Shown here piece by piece: positions 32,941 to 41,550 of a DNA stretch of 64,000 nt; within the stretch, counting starts at the first letter, position 1; each line of letters opens with the position of its first letter. This DNA comes from Lederbergia sp. NSJ-179 (GTDB lineage: Bacteria > Bacillota > Bacilli > Bacillales > Bacillaceae_C): assembly GCF_022867885.1 (NCBI RefSeq), contig NZ_JALIFP010000009.1:62001-126000 (forward strand). The letters are read 5' to 3'. The notes under the pieces were generated by a model that saw nothing but the letters and a program-made list of their open reading frames with translations, searched no databases and had not been told where the DNA came from. A program made the position numbers and the translations under genes.

Positions 32941-33058
32941 GAATAAGACTACCTCAAAAGGAGCTTACTAGCTGCTATTGAGGACGGAACCTACCCTGTG
33001 AACGATCAACCATAATTTTAGATACAAATGGTATGACTTGCGACTTTTAGACTGTTGT

Positions 33059-33095
33059 AACAAAGCAGGAGATGACCCTCATCTCCTGCTTTGTT
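33059..33095. terminator. Bidirectional terminator between dtpT and trpE
   Basis: AACAAAGCAGGAGATGA and its exact complement form a 17-bp stem with a 3-base loop. It serves dtpT (plus) and trpE (minus). Confidence 0.85.
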
Positions 33096-33098
33096 GTG

Positions 33099-34490
33099 TT
33101 AATAAGGTTTCGGACTTAATAGAGCCTGTGCTTTATTGATCGTTTCTTTATACTCATTTGCTGGTTTCGAGTCAGCGACAATGCCTGCCCCTGCTTGTAA
33201 GTAGGCAATTTGGTCTTTTATGACAAGAGAACGGATAGCGATCGCAAAATCGACATCCCCATTGACATTGACATAGCCAATGGCTCCCGCATAGACGCCG
33301 CGCTTTGTTTTTTCCAACTCATTAATGATTTGCATCGCTCTTGGTTTCGGATCTCCTGACACCGTTCCCGCTGGTAGACAGGAAATTAATGCATCCATTC
33401 CAGTTATGTCTGGCTTCAATGTTCCCTCTACCTCTGAAACAATATGCATCACATGCCGGTAATACTCCAGTTTCATATAATCCTTCACCGCAACTGTGTT
33501 TTCTAAACAAATGGGAGCTAATTCGCGGCAACTTAAATCCACAAGCATGCGATGTTCTGATAATTCTTTTTCATCTGCTAGCAGTTCTTTCGCCATGAAT
33601 TCGTCCTCCTTATCATTTTTCCCACGGCGTCTTGTACCTGCGATTGGATTGGTGGTCACAGTCCCCCCACTCGTTTTAACAAAGCTTTCGGGCGATGCAC
33701 CTAATACAATATATGGTTCAAAATCAACATAAAACATATAGGGAGATGGATTGGAATTACGTAATTTACGATAAAATTGAAAAGGATCCTCTCCCACTTC
33801 TCCCGTCATTCTTTGCGATAACACGATTTGTTGTACTTCGCCTGACTGAATATACTGCTTCGCCTCTTCCACCTTCCGGATAAACTCTTCCTTTTTCAAT
33901 TTAGGTGTAAACTGAATATTACAGTCTGAAAGAGATTCATCTGTTTCCTTTCGGGTGATTTGCACTTCTAAATTTTGAAGACGCTCCTCTAATTCCTTTT
34001 CGATACTCGAACCACTAAAATCAATTGACAATAAATAAATCGACTGGGCTAAATGATCAAATACAATCACATCTTCATAGACCATGAAATGAATGTCAGG
34101 CATGCCGATTTCATCTTCTAAGATCGGTCCAATTGGGATATACTGGCGAATGGCATCATAACCTACATAGCCAATCGCTCCACCAAAAAAAGGAAAAGGT
34201 AAATCCAATTCAATTCTGGGTAAAACCTTTTTTAGCGCCTCAAGAGGTTGCCCTATTTCCGTCTGAATGATATGACCATCGGCTGCCAGCACTTGTGAAT
34301 GGTCGCCATTCCCAATAAACTCCAAAATCGGATTGACGCCAATAAAGGAATATCGTCCTTGTTCATTATGCTTTAAAGAGCTTTCCAATAAAAATTTCTT
34401 CTTTCCCTCTAATCTTAAGAAAATATTTATCGGCGTTAAGACGTCCCCATTTAACTTTTTCATTTTAAATTGTGCTTGTTTTGTTTGCAT
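33099..34490 (-). CDS. trpE: Anthranilate synthase component I
   Basis: A 463-residue chorismate-utilising enzyme, first step of tryptophan synthesis. The tryptophan feedback motif LLESS is at 34-38, which favours TrpE over PabB, and the catalytic core includes PSPYMFYVDF and DLSCRELAPI. GGAG lies 9 bases before the ATG. The gene stands alone: no trpGDCFBA genes are in the window, and it is followed by a terminator. Two T-boxes with TGG specifiers precede it, which confirms the tryptophan link. Confidence 0.94.
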   Translation of the reverse strand: MQTKQAQFKMKKLNGDVLTPINIFLRLEGKKKFLLESSLKHNEQGRYSFIGVNPILEFIGNGDHSQVLAADGHIIQTEIGQPLEALKKVLPRIELDLPFPFFGGAIGYVGYDAIRQYIPIGPILEDEIGMPDIHFMVYEDVIVFDHLAQSIYLLSIDFSGSSIEKELEERLQNLEVQITRKETDESLSDCNIQFTPKLKKEEFIRKVEEAKQYIQSGEVQQIVLSQRMTGEVGEDPFQFYRKLRNSNPSPYMFYVDFEPYIVLGASPESFVKTSGGTVTTNPIAGTRRRGKNDKEDEFMAKELLADEKELSEHRMLVDLSCRELAPICLENTVAVKDYMKLEYYRHVMHIVSEVEGTLKPDITGMDALISCLPAGTVSGDPKPRAMQIINELEKTKRGVYAGAIGYVNVNGDVDFAIAIRSLVIKDQIAYLQAGAGIVADSKPANEYKETINKAQALLSPKPY

Positions 34491-34514
34491 TTTCTCATAC
34501 TCCTTTCAAATTTA

Positions 34515-34810
34515 AAAAACAAAAAAGCCCTCAAACCAGCAAAAGTGCTTGGTCTGAGGGCGATCTTCATCCGCGGTGCCACCTCAATTGGAAAAGGATC
34601 TCTTTCCCATCTCTTTCAGGTACAGGAGTGTGCCTCCTCCTAAACCCTATCCATATAACGACGGAACATCGTGTTTTCCTACTGACCCATTTAAGGATGT
34701 TCAGAAAACCACTCGCAAGTCCATTCAGTAAAAGTCTTCGTATCGGATTCTCACCATCACCGATTCTCTGAAACAAAGGATCTTAAACCTACTCCTCTTG
34801 CTTCACGTTT
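34515..34810 (-). ncRNA. Tryptophan T-box, trpE-proximal
   Basis: On the minus strand AGGTGGCACCGCGG is followed by a terminator (GCCCTCA arms, then a T-run). Stem I has CAGAGAATCGG and the specifier-loop sequence CTGAATGGACTTG with TGG (Trp) at 34721-34723, closed by GCAAG and CTTGC at its base. Confidence 0.92.
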
Positions 34811-34849
34811 TGCTTTATTTGTTTTTATCACGCTTTTCATAGGCTAGCT

Positions 34850-35025
34850 GCGGACGGCAGGGTCTCGGGGTCAAATAACCCTGAACCTATCAAGGGAAAA
34901 ATCGCCCTTTCTAGGTTCAGGAACATTTGCCTGTCGCAGGCCCGCAGGACGCGGGTCAGGACGGCGTGGCGATTGTTGTCGCGCCCTTAGCCGTTCTGCC
35001 ATTTTCAAGCGTCCTCCGCTTTTCT
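34850..35025 (-). repeat. Dispersed modular repeat, copy C
   Basis: Read on the minus strand it holds GAACGGCTAAGGGCGCGAC, CCCGCGTCCTGCGGG, GCAAATGTTCCTGAACCTA, and the long hairpin ending AGGTTCAGGGTTATT. One hairpin module has decayed. It is wedged between the two tryptophan T-boxes. Confidence 0.8.
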
Positions 35026-35027
35026 AG

Positions 35028-35299
35028 ACAAAAAGGCCCCTCATCCAAAGGACGAAGGACCGTGGTACCACCTTTATTAGCTGAAAAAACAGCTCACTTT
35101 TTAACATTCATCATGTTTTTCCCTTGTAACGACGGGGTTTTCGCCAAAGCCTACTTTCCTATATGGAGTTCGGTTTGGAAGCTCGGAAGTCCATTCACAT
35201 GCGTTCAACACACTGGTTTGCACCTACCACCAGCTCTCTTTTGTGGTCCGCAAGCTACTACTCTTCATCATCGCTAGAATTTTGATTGGATTGTTATTG
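35028..35299 (-). ncRNA. Tryptophan T-box, promoter-proximal
   Basis: On the minus strand AAAGGTGGTACCACGG is followed by a terminator, GGTCCTTCGTCC pairing with GGATGAGGGGCC, then TTTTTG. Stem I has GAAGAGTAGTAG, AGAGAGCTGG and GTGAATGGACTTC, so the specifier is TGG (Trp), closed by GAAG and CTTC. A promoter lies directly upstream, so this and the next T-box form a tandem leader for trpE. Confidence 0.9.
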
Positions 35300-35328
35300 A
35301 TTTTATTTGAAAATTTACCATATGTCAA
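35300..35328 (-). promoter_or_regulatory. Sigma-A promoter of the tandem T-box/trpE leader
   Basis: On the minus strand TTGACA (35323-35328) and TAAAAT (35300-35305) are 17 bases apart, directly behind the stop codon of the ureohydrolase gene. Confidence 0.8.
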
Positions 35329-35330
35329 TA

Positions 35331-36215
35331 TTATTTTTTGCTCAACCTGCTTACTGCACATTCAAACATAATTTTAGCCGCTATCGATGTCGTGATCTCT
35401 CGCACATCATACAATGGATTAACCTCTGCAATATCAAATACATCTACTTTGTCATAAAGTTCTTCCAGCATAGAAAAAGCTTGTACGACTGTTAACCCGC
35501 CCGGCTCATTCGCTCCTGTTCCGGGAGCAAAGCCCGGCTCCAATACATCCATATCAAACGTGAGATAAATATGATCCACCTCTTTTAGTTTATCATTTAA
35601 AATCTTTGAGATGATTTCTTTAGGGTCACTGGAATGGACTTCCCTTGCGGTATACTGAACCACACCTGCTTCATTAAGATAGTCAGCATACCATGGATAA
35701 TTAAAGCTGCGCACACCAATTTGTACAACATGTTCAGGACTGATTCTTTCAAGTTCAATCGCTCTTCTCATCTGGCTGCTTTGGGAATACCTTCCCTGTA
35801 CAGGTGAATCATCGACCAAATCCAGATGTGCATCAAATTGAATAATTCCTATCTTACCTTCCGTGTTATCATGTAATGCCTCTATAATAGGATAAGAAAT
35901 CGAATGATCTCCTCCCAAAACAAAAGGAAATACATCATTCTTCAACATTTCAGTTGCTTTCTTTTTTGCATTGTCAAATGTTTTCTCTGTACTATAAGCA
36001 ACTATATCAATATCCCCATAATCTATAATACTGTTCTCACGCAATGTATACAGCTTTCTTTTATCTACATCATAGACTTGATTATTTTCAATCCGGTTTT
36101 CGAACCATTTGTAAGCATCTCTAATCCCTTGAGGAGCAAATCTCGCACCTGGTCTACCAAGCGATGCTCCACCATCCCAAGGAAATCCTAATATCCCAAA
36201 AGTCTCTTTTTCCAT
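35331..36215 (-). CDS. Ureohydrolase (agmatinase/arginase/formimidoylglutamase family)
   Basis: A 294-residue binuclear manganese hydrolase. All metal ligands are present: H104 (GGDHS), D128, H130 and D132 (FDAHLD), D221 and D223 (FDMDVLEP). The family removes urea or an equivalent group from guanidino compounds; the exact substrate cannot be read from the sequence. The start ATG overlaps the stop of the APC permease gene by one base (TAATG), so the permease probably imports its substrate. Confidence 0.85.
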   Translation of the reverse strand: MEKETFGILGFPWDGGASLGRPGARFAPQGIRDAYKWFENRIENNQVYDVDKRKLYTLRENSIIDYGDIDIVAYSTEKTFDNAKKKATEMLKNDVFPFVLGGDHSISYPIIEALHDNTEGKIGIIQFDAHLDLVDDSPVQGRYSQSSQMRRAIELERISPEHVVQIGVRSFNYPWYADYLNEAGVVQYTAREVHSSDPKEIISKILNDKLKEVDHIYLTFDMDVLEPGFAPGTGANEPGGLTVVQAFSMLEELYDKVDVFDIAEVNPLYDVREITTSIAAKIMFECAVSRLSKK

Positions 36216-37591
36216 TATTCGACAACTCCTTTAAATGCTATGTTATTTCTGCTATAACTGATATAAATAACGATACCGCTGATCAACCAAGCCAAGAACA
36301 AGAGATACTCAATTCCGTGTAATGAAATCGGCGTCCCGGGAATAATCATCAGCAAAGTTAAAATACTGGAAAAAAATGTGGCGATATAACTCATGATGAT
36401 CCCGCCGGGAGGGCGATAGGGTCTATGTAAGTTCGGCTTTTTCTTATATAGCTGAACACTGCTCAAAGACATGAAGAACCAGGCAATAAGAAATGAAATC
36501 CCGCCCATCACGATAAAGGGTGATAAAATCCCTTGTCCGAGAAATATACCAAAAATAGTAATTACCAGCATAAATAGTAATGCATTCTTCGGTGTTTTAT
36601 TGTGCTGATCAAGTTTAGACAGTGCCTTTGGCAGAAAACCCGCTTCTGAAAATGACTGAATTAAACGACTGCCAGCAAATAAAAAGCCATTAAACGTAGT
36701 GATGACACCAAGCAATACGCCAAAAACAATAATGATCGTTAAAAACTTAGAACCTGTTGCTGCTTCAAATGCTGAAATCAGTGGTAGCTCTCCCAAATTC
36801 ACAAGTTCCTCTGCAGGCATGATAAAACTGGAAGCCAACACGATAACCGAATATAGCAAACTACCAGCAATAATAGTACCTACAATCGCCTTACCCAGAT
36901 TTGCTCTATTTATATTAGAGCCAACTTCATTTTGAGCTTTAGGAATCGTGTCAAAACCATTCATAAAAAATAAGATGGAAGCAATTGCTGTTGCCACACC
37001 GCTTATTGTTCCCGATTCAGATGTTATTGGAGACATGTTTTCACTCGACCCTGCCATAAACCCGCCAATGATAAACACAAAGAATGTTGCAATCATCATC
37101 CAAGTTGCAACGTTTTGAAATTTACTTGATTGCTTTACACCTTTGTAATTTAAGTACACGATGATCGTAACCATGATTAAACTCACAATTAAATGAGGAA
37201 GATAGATGACCGAACCAAATAACGAGTACAGAGGAATAGCGTTCATCGATGGAAATAAATACGAAGTAAGCGCAGCGACCGACACTGCCACCCAGGGTAA
37301 AATAATTAAATACCCCAATATTAAAAACCACCCGCAAACAAAAGCAGAGAGCTTGCCGACAGCTAAATATGTATACGCATATTCTCCACCTGAAACCTTT
37401 AAGCTGGACGTGAGTTCACCGTAGACAAAGCCAATTGGAATAATCATCAACATCGTCACTAATATGGCGATGATTGCTCCGATACTGCCTGCGGCCGACA
37501 TCCATGCAGGTATGGATATCACCCACCCTATCCCGATCATACTTCCAAACGCAAGGGCAAAAAAATCTTTGCCCGACATTCCATCCTTCAT
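36215..37591 (-). CDS. APC family amino acid/amine permease
   Basis: A 458-residue permease with about 12 membrane segments. The N-terminal FALAFGSMIGIGWV region is the substrate-binding unwound helix of APC transporters. GAGGTGG precedes the ATG. Being coupled to a ureohydrolase, an arginine, agmatine or other guanidino compound is the likely cargo. The substrate is inferred from context only. Confidence 0.82.
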   Translation of the reverse strand: MKDGMSGKDFFALAFGSMIGIGWVISIPAWMSAAGSIGAIIAILVTMLMIIPIGFVYGELTSSLKVSGGEYAYTYLAVGKLSAFVCGWFLILGYLIILPWVAVSVAALTSYLFPSMNAIPLYSLFGSVIYLPHLIVSLIMVTIIVYLNYKGVKQSSKFQNVATWMMIATFFVFIIGGFMAGSSENMSPITSESGTISGVATAIASILFFMNGFDTIPKAQNEVGSNINRANLGKAIVGTIIAGSLLYSVIVLASSFIMPAEELVNLGELPLISAFEAATGSKFLTIIIVFGVLLGVITTFNGFLFAGSRLIQSFSEAGFLPKALSKLDQHNKTPKNALLFMLVITIFGIFLGQGILSPFIVMGGISFLIAWFFMSLSSVQLYKKKPNLHRPYRPPGGIIMSYIATFFSSILTLLMIIPGTPISLHGIEYLLFLAWLISGIVIYISYSRNNIAFKGVVE

Positions 37592-37907
37592 TAAACCACC
37601 TCTAAGTTATAATTATACCTAATTATAAATAAATATTCAGATGAAGACAATCATAAAATGAAACTTCAATCAGTGCAAGGTGCTCGATCTTTTTGGGAGC
37701 AGAAAAAATGAGTACAATCAGTGGAGAAGTTAAGGAGTGTTATGATTTTTCGTTACAACCAAACCGATTAATAATTTGGACAACTTAAACCTGTATGGCA
37801 AAAAAGACTAGATACGATTAGTTCCAGTCTTTTGAATGATTAATGCCTATTGCCGCACTATAATCTTTTTACTATTCCACTTTTTCAGCCGTGCAGGGTC
37901 CTATATA
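37592..37907. other. Intergenic region upstream of the APC gene
   Basis: AT-rich, with TATAAT-like boxes at about 37609-37620 that could serve the APC permease operon. No gene, terminator of note or repeat was recognised. Confidence 0.4.
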
Positions 37908-38258
37908 TTATTTCCGCAAAATCTTCTCCATCGCTTTTCCCTTTGCCAGCTCATCAATCAGCTTATCCAAATAACGAATTTCCCGCATGGTCGGTTCTTC
38001 AATGTCTTCCACCCGGACACCGCAAATCACGCCTTTGATTAAATCCCGTGAAGGATTCAGCCGAGGAGCTTCCGCAAAGAAGGTCTCAAAGTCCGTTTCT
38101 TTTTCCAGTTGCGTTTCTAGATCTTCCTGACTATATCCTGTCAACCAGCGGATGATTTCATCCACTTCCGCCTTTGTACGTCCTTTTTTCTCAGCCTTCG
38201 CAACATAATGAGGATAGACACTTGCGAAACTCATTGCATAGATTCGATGTTTGGCCAT
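37908..38258 (-). CDS. DUF2200 domain protein
   Basis: A 116-residue protein of unknown function that matches the DUF2200 family along its whole length ([19 protein letters not shown] near the start, [19 protein letters not shown] at the end). It is cytoplasmic, with no membrane segment or catalytic motif known to me. GGAGG precedes the ATG. It stands alone. Confidence 0.85.
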   Translation of the reverse strand: MAKHRIYAMSFASVYPHYVAKAEKKGRTKAEVDEIIRWLTGYSQEDLETQLEKETDFETFFAEAPRLNPSRDLIKGVICGVRVEDIEEPTMREIRYLDKLIDELAKGKAMEKILRK

Positions 38259-38427
38259 AATATACCTCCGTTTATATGGTTTTCATTATTTTATCACAAA
38301 AATAGGTCAGCTCGTAGCACATAACGGATGGACATTTCTATTTTCTAAAGGAATGGATGGACCCTAATGTTGGAATGATCATTCCTCATTACCTCCATGT
38401 AATCGTTCTTCTCCTTTTCTAGGAACA

Positions 38428-38672
38428 AAAGCGCAGGCGCCTTGGAATAGGGAAGAACGGCTAAAGACGCGACGTCCTGTCGCAACGCCGTCCTGACCCG
38501 CATCCTGCGGCCCCCCGACAAGCAAATGTTCCTGAGCCTAGGAAGGGCGATCTATCCCTTCATAGGCTCAGGGTTATTGATTGGAAGAACGGCTAAAGAC
38601 GCGACGTCCTGTCGCGACGCCGATGGACTCGCATCCTACGAGTCTCTCGGGGCTAGGCGCTGGAGCTGGATG
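38428..38672 (+). repeat. Dispersed modular repeat, copy D (most complete)
   Basis: It starts AAGCGCAGGCGCCTTGG and ends CTCGGGGCTAGGCGCTGGAG. Two hairpin modules, each beginning GAACGGCTAAAGACGCGAC, flank a central long hairpin (CCTGAGCCTA pairing with TAGGCTCAGG). Module hairpins are GCGACGTCCTGTCGC (twice), CCCGCATCCTGCGG and GACTCGCATCCTACGAGTC. Confidence 0.85.
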
Positions 38673-38715
38673 CCAAAGGACGAGGAACCGTGGTCCCATC
38701 TTTATTAAGCTGAAA
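38673..38715 (-). ncRNA. T-box relic (3-prime half only)
   Basis: On the minus strand, TTCAGCTTAATAAAGATGGG, then ACCACGG and TCCTCGTCCTTTGG, match the end of the tryptophan T-box at 35028-35299. The core is degraded (GGGACCACGG for GGTACCACGG), there is no stem I, and no biosynthetic gene follows. It abuts repeat copy D. Confidence 0.65.
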
Positions 38716-38763
38716 ATTGTGATTGTTTTTGATTCTATTTAAAATTGCTCAAAATGGCAATCT

Positions 38764-39927
38764 TTATTTTCCTAACATTAACCGATGATTATGGAACATT
38801 TTACTCGCCACTGGAAATAAAATCGCGATACAGACAAGATAGCTACCGATCGCAATCGCAAGGCCACTCCCTGAAAGCTGCCCGTTAAAAGCATCTTGGA
38901 CAAATAAAAACAAATTCATAACTGGCGCAGCATATAAAGCGAGATGATGAGAATCTCCTAAAAAGAACATAAACATGATCGGTAGGACCATCACCCCAAT
39001 GATAGGCGTAATATAATAGCCTGCCTCTTTCACAGAATTGGCTAACATACTTAAAATCATTTCTAGTTCCGCTATAAAAATGGCAAACATCGAGATTAAG
39101 ACAACTCCCATGAAGATAAAGAGAAGTGGATGTTCGATCGCCACCATTCCCTTTTTCAATTCCGTTGTGAAATTCATTAGCCCACTAAGCAAACCAATAC
39201 ATAATACTCCGGTAAAAATCCCAAGTAGAGAAATGGTCATCCATTTGGCTAATAATATTTTAACCGGCTTCACAGGAGTAATAAGTAAAGCTTCAATCGT
39301 TTTCTTCTCTTTTTCCCCTGCAAACAGCTCTGTAGCTGAAGGGTAAGAACCATTGGCGATGGCGATCGGAATCAATAATGGGATCAACATAGCGAGCATA
39401 AAGGAGGCCATTGCATCATCTTCATTTTTGGTTGTTTGCGGTTCAACTTGAAAGACATCCAATACATTTGGGTCGATCTCACTTTTCACCATCCGCTCTT
39501 GAACCACTTCATTCTGCCAATTCGCAAAGACTGCTTGAATCAAACTCCATGCCCCGGATGATTCTTGATTACCCGGATCAAAATAAACGCGTACAGATAC
39601 TGGAGTTTGCTTTGCAAGACCTTCCTCCCAATCTCCATTCATTTCAATCCCAGCCTGAACCTTCCCATCATTCATCGCTTTCTGAACATCGGCATATTTT
39701 TCAATTGTCACATTAGGCAAAGATGTCTGCAGTTTTTCAATCAATTGGTCCTCCGCATTCTCTTCAACAGCCAGCGTAAACTCTGTGTCATCACTAGCGG
39801 TTAAAAGTTTATCATAAAAAAAAGTCAGAGCCGCCATCAAAAAAAATGGTAGCAAAATTAATAACGTGATACTTCTTTTATCCCGTAAGACATCTTTCAT
39901 CTCTTTTAAAAAAATCGTCTTAAACAT
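38764..39927 (-). CDS. natB: Sodium efflux ABC transporter permease
   Basis: A 387-residue ABC-2 permease. One N-terminal and about five C-terminal membrane segments flank a large outside domain (about 45-170), which is the NatB layout. It overlaps natA by 8 bases. The neighbouring natRK-type pair supports the assignment; B. subtilis NatAB extrudes sodium. Confidence 0.82.
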   Translation of the reverse strand: MFKTIFLKEMKDVLRDKRSITLLILLPFFLMAALTFFYDKLLTASDDTEFTLAVEENAEDQLIEKLQTSLPNVTIEKYADVQKAMNDGKVQAGIEMNGDWEEGLAKQTPVSVRVYFDPGNQESSGAWSLIQAVFANWQNEVVQERMVKSEIDPNVLDVFQVEPQTTKNEDDAMASFMLAMLIPLLIPIAIANGSYPSATELFAGEKEKKTIEALLITPVKPVKILLAKWMTISLLGIFTGVLCIGLLSGLMNFTTELKKGMVAIEHPLLFIFMGVVLISMFAIFIAELEMILSMLANSVKEAGYYITPIIGVMVLPIMFMFFLGDSHHLALYAAPVMNLFLFVQDAFNGQLSGSGLAIAIGSYLVCIAILFPVASKMFHNHRLMLGK

Positions 39928-40666
39928 AAAGATCCCCCCTTACAATCTTGGAAGTAAATAGATAATTGAGATCCCGACTATTTTCTTTTTCATACAATTC
40001 TTCCAAGCTGCCCTCATAAACAATTTGCCCTTTATGCATCATGATCAAGTCATCGCATAGTTGAGAAATTTCATCCATAATATGGGTAGAGAAAATAATC
40101 GTTTTCCCTTCCCCTTTATATTGGTAAATAAATTCTCGAAAAATATTGGAAGACGTAATATCCAATCCCGTTGTCGGCTCATCAAATAAGACAATATCCG
40201 GGTCATGAATCAATGTCCGAGCGATTGCTACTTTTTGCTTCATTCCTTTTGAAAAACCTTCCACTTTTCGATCTAAGAATTTCCTCATCCCAAACCGTTT
40301 TGCTAACATGTCAATCCGGTTTTTTATATCATGAGCAGACATGCCATACAGACTACCAAAATATTCAAGATTCTCACGGGCTGTTAATCGATTATAAAGC
40401 CCCGTTTCCGATCCGAACAACACCCCAAGCCGACGCCGTACCTTTTCTTTATTTGTATAAATATTCTCTCCATCCACGATAATCGTTCCTTCATCCGGCT
40501 CAATTAACGTGCATAACATCCTTAACAGTGTTGTCTTACCTGCCCCATTTTCACCAATCAGCCCAACCACATTTCCTTCTTTTATACGAAGCGAAACATA
40601 ATCAACCGCTTTAACCAACTGCTTTTTATCTTTAAATTGCTTAGAAACTTGGTCGATGACAATCAT
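39920..40666 (-). CDS. natA: Sodium efflux ABC transporter ATPase
   Basis: A 248-residue ATPase with Walker A GENGAGKTT (38-46), signature FSKGMKQKV and Walker B IVLFDEPTTGLD. GGGGGAAAATGAA precedes the ATG. It is divergent from the two-component regulator genes, with direct repeats in the gap. Confidence 0.84.
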   Translation of the reverse strand: MIVIDQVSKQFKDKKQLVKAVDYVSLRIKEGNVVGLIGENGAGKTTLLRMLCTLIEPDEGTIIVDGENIYTNKEKVRRRLGVLFGSETGLYNRLTARENLEYFGSLYGMSAHDIKNRIDMLAKRFGMRKFLDRKVEGFSKGMKQKVAIARTLIHDPDIVLFDEPTTGLDITSSNIFREFIYQYKGEGKTIIFSTHIMDEISQLCDDLIMMHKGQIVYEGSLEELYEKENSRDLNYLFTSKIVRGDLYV

Positions 40667-40730
40667 TTCATTTTCCCCCTCATTTCTTATTACCTATATT
40701 GTAAGGGGTAAAAGCATTCTAGTCTGCTAT

Positions 40731-40771
40731 CTTGTCGCAAAGAGGAACTTACTTGTCGCGAAAAGGACTTA
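40731..40771. promoter_or_regulatory. Direct repeats, likely LytTR-type operator
   Basis: CTTGTCGCAAAGAGGAACTT and CTTGTCGCGAAAAGGACTTA start 21 bases apart, on the same helix face, in the natA-natR divergent gap. LytTR regulators bind pairs of direct repeats, so this is the likely site for the product of the next gene. Confidence 0.65.
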
Positions 40772-40842
40772 TTGCAGAATGGAATGCTCTCTGTCATCAA
40801 ATAGATTATAATGGAGAGAGATTTTCCAAAGGGGTTTTTGCG

Positions 40843-41541
40843 ATGAAAGTGGGGATTGTCGATGATCGCCAAATGGATTTAGATAAATTGACATTTATTC
40901 TACAAGAAGAAGCGGATGTGGAACTCGTATTTGCGACAACTGATTCCGAGGTAGCGTACCAGGAAATCCAGAAAAAAAAGATTGAGTTATTAATAGCAGA
41001 TATTGAAATGCCTGGTATTTCAGGTTATGAACTAGCGGACTTTATCCAAACACATGGTCTTTTGATTTCCGTCATTTTTGTGACCGCCAAAAGTGGTTAT
41101 GCGGTTCATGCCTTTGAATTAAATGTTCATGATTATATTTTAAAACCATACACAAAAGAGCGACTGCAACAAGCCCTGGCTCGTTTTCGCGAAAAGCAAC
41201 ATGCCGGCAATCTAACGGGTCGGCTTGTCCTCAGGCAAAAAGGGCATATTGCAATGGTTCCGAAGAAGGATATTATTTTTGCCGAACGCACCGGGAGATC
41301 GACAACGATTTACACGGTTGATGAGGAACATATGACCTATTTATCAATGAATGAGTTGGAAGCTAGCCTCAGGGAAAATAACTTTATTCGTTCTCATCGT
41401 TCCTTTCTCATCAATCTCCACTTTGTGAAAAGTTTTTCGGTCTATACAAAAAAATCATACAGCGTTACGTTTGATGGTACGAAAAAAATAGCGATGTTAA
41501 CAAAAGATAAAATGGATTATTTGCAGAAGTATTATTTTTGA
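40843..41541 (+). CDS. natR: LytTR response regulator (NatR type)
   Basis: A 232-residue regulator. The receiver domain has the acidic pair D7-D8 and phospho-acceptor D53 (IADIEMPG); the LytTR DNA-binding domain covers about 135-232. I chose the ATG at 40843 with AAAGGGG upstream. A longer frame adds 37 residues over the repeats. It is followed by its kinase gene and faces natA. Confidence 0.86.
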   Translation: MKVGIVDDRQMDLDKLTFILQEEADVELVFATTDSEVAYQEIQKKKIELLIADIEMPGISGYELADFIQTHGLLISVIFVTAKSGYAVHAFELNVHDYILKPYTKERLQQALARFREKQHAGNLTGRLVLRQKGHIAMVPKKDIIFAERTGRSTTIYTVDEEHMTYLSMNELEASLRENNFIRSHRSFLINLHFVKSFSVYTKKSYSVTFDGTKKIAMLTKDKMDYLQKYYF

Positions 41542-41550
41542 GGTGAAAAG

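Noticed and set aside
34927-35277. A 116-codon plus-strand frame
   Set aside because: It is antisense to repeat copy C and the upstream T-box; no protein family is visible.
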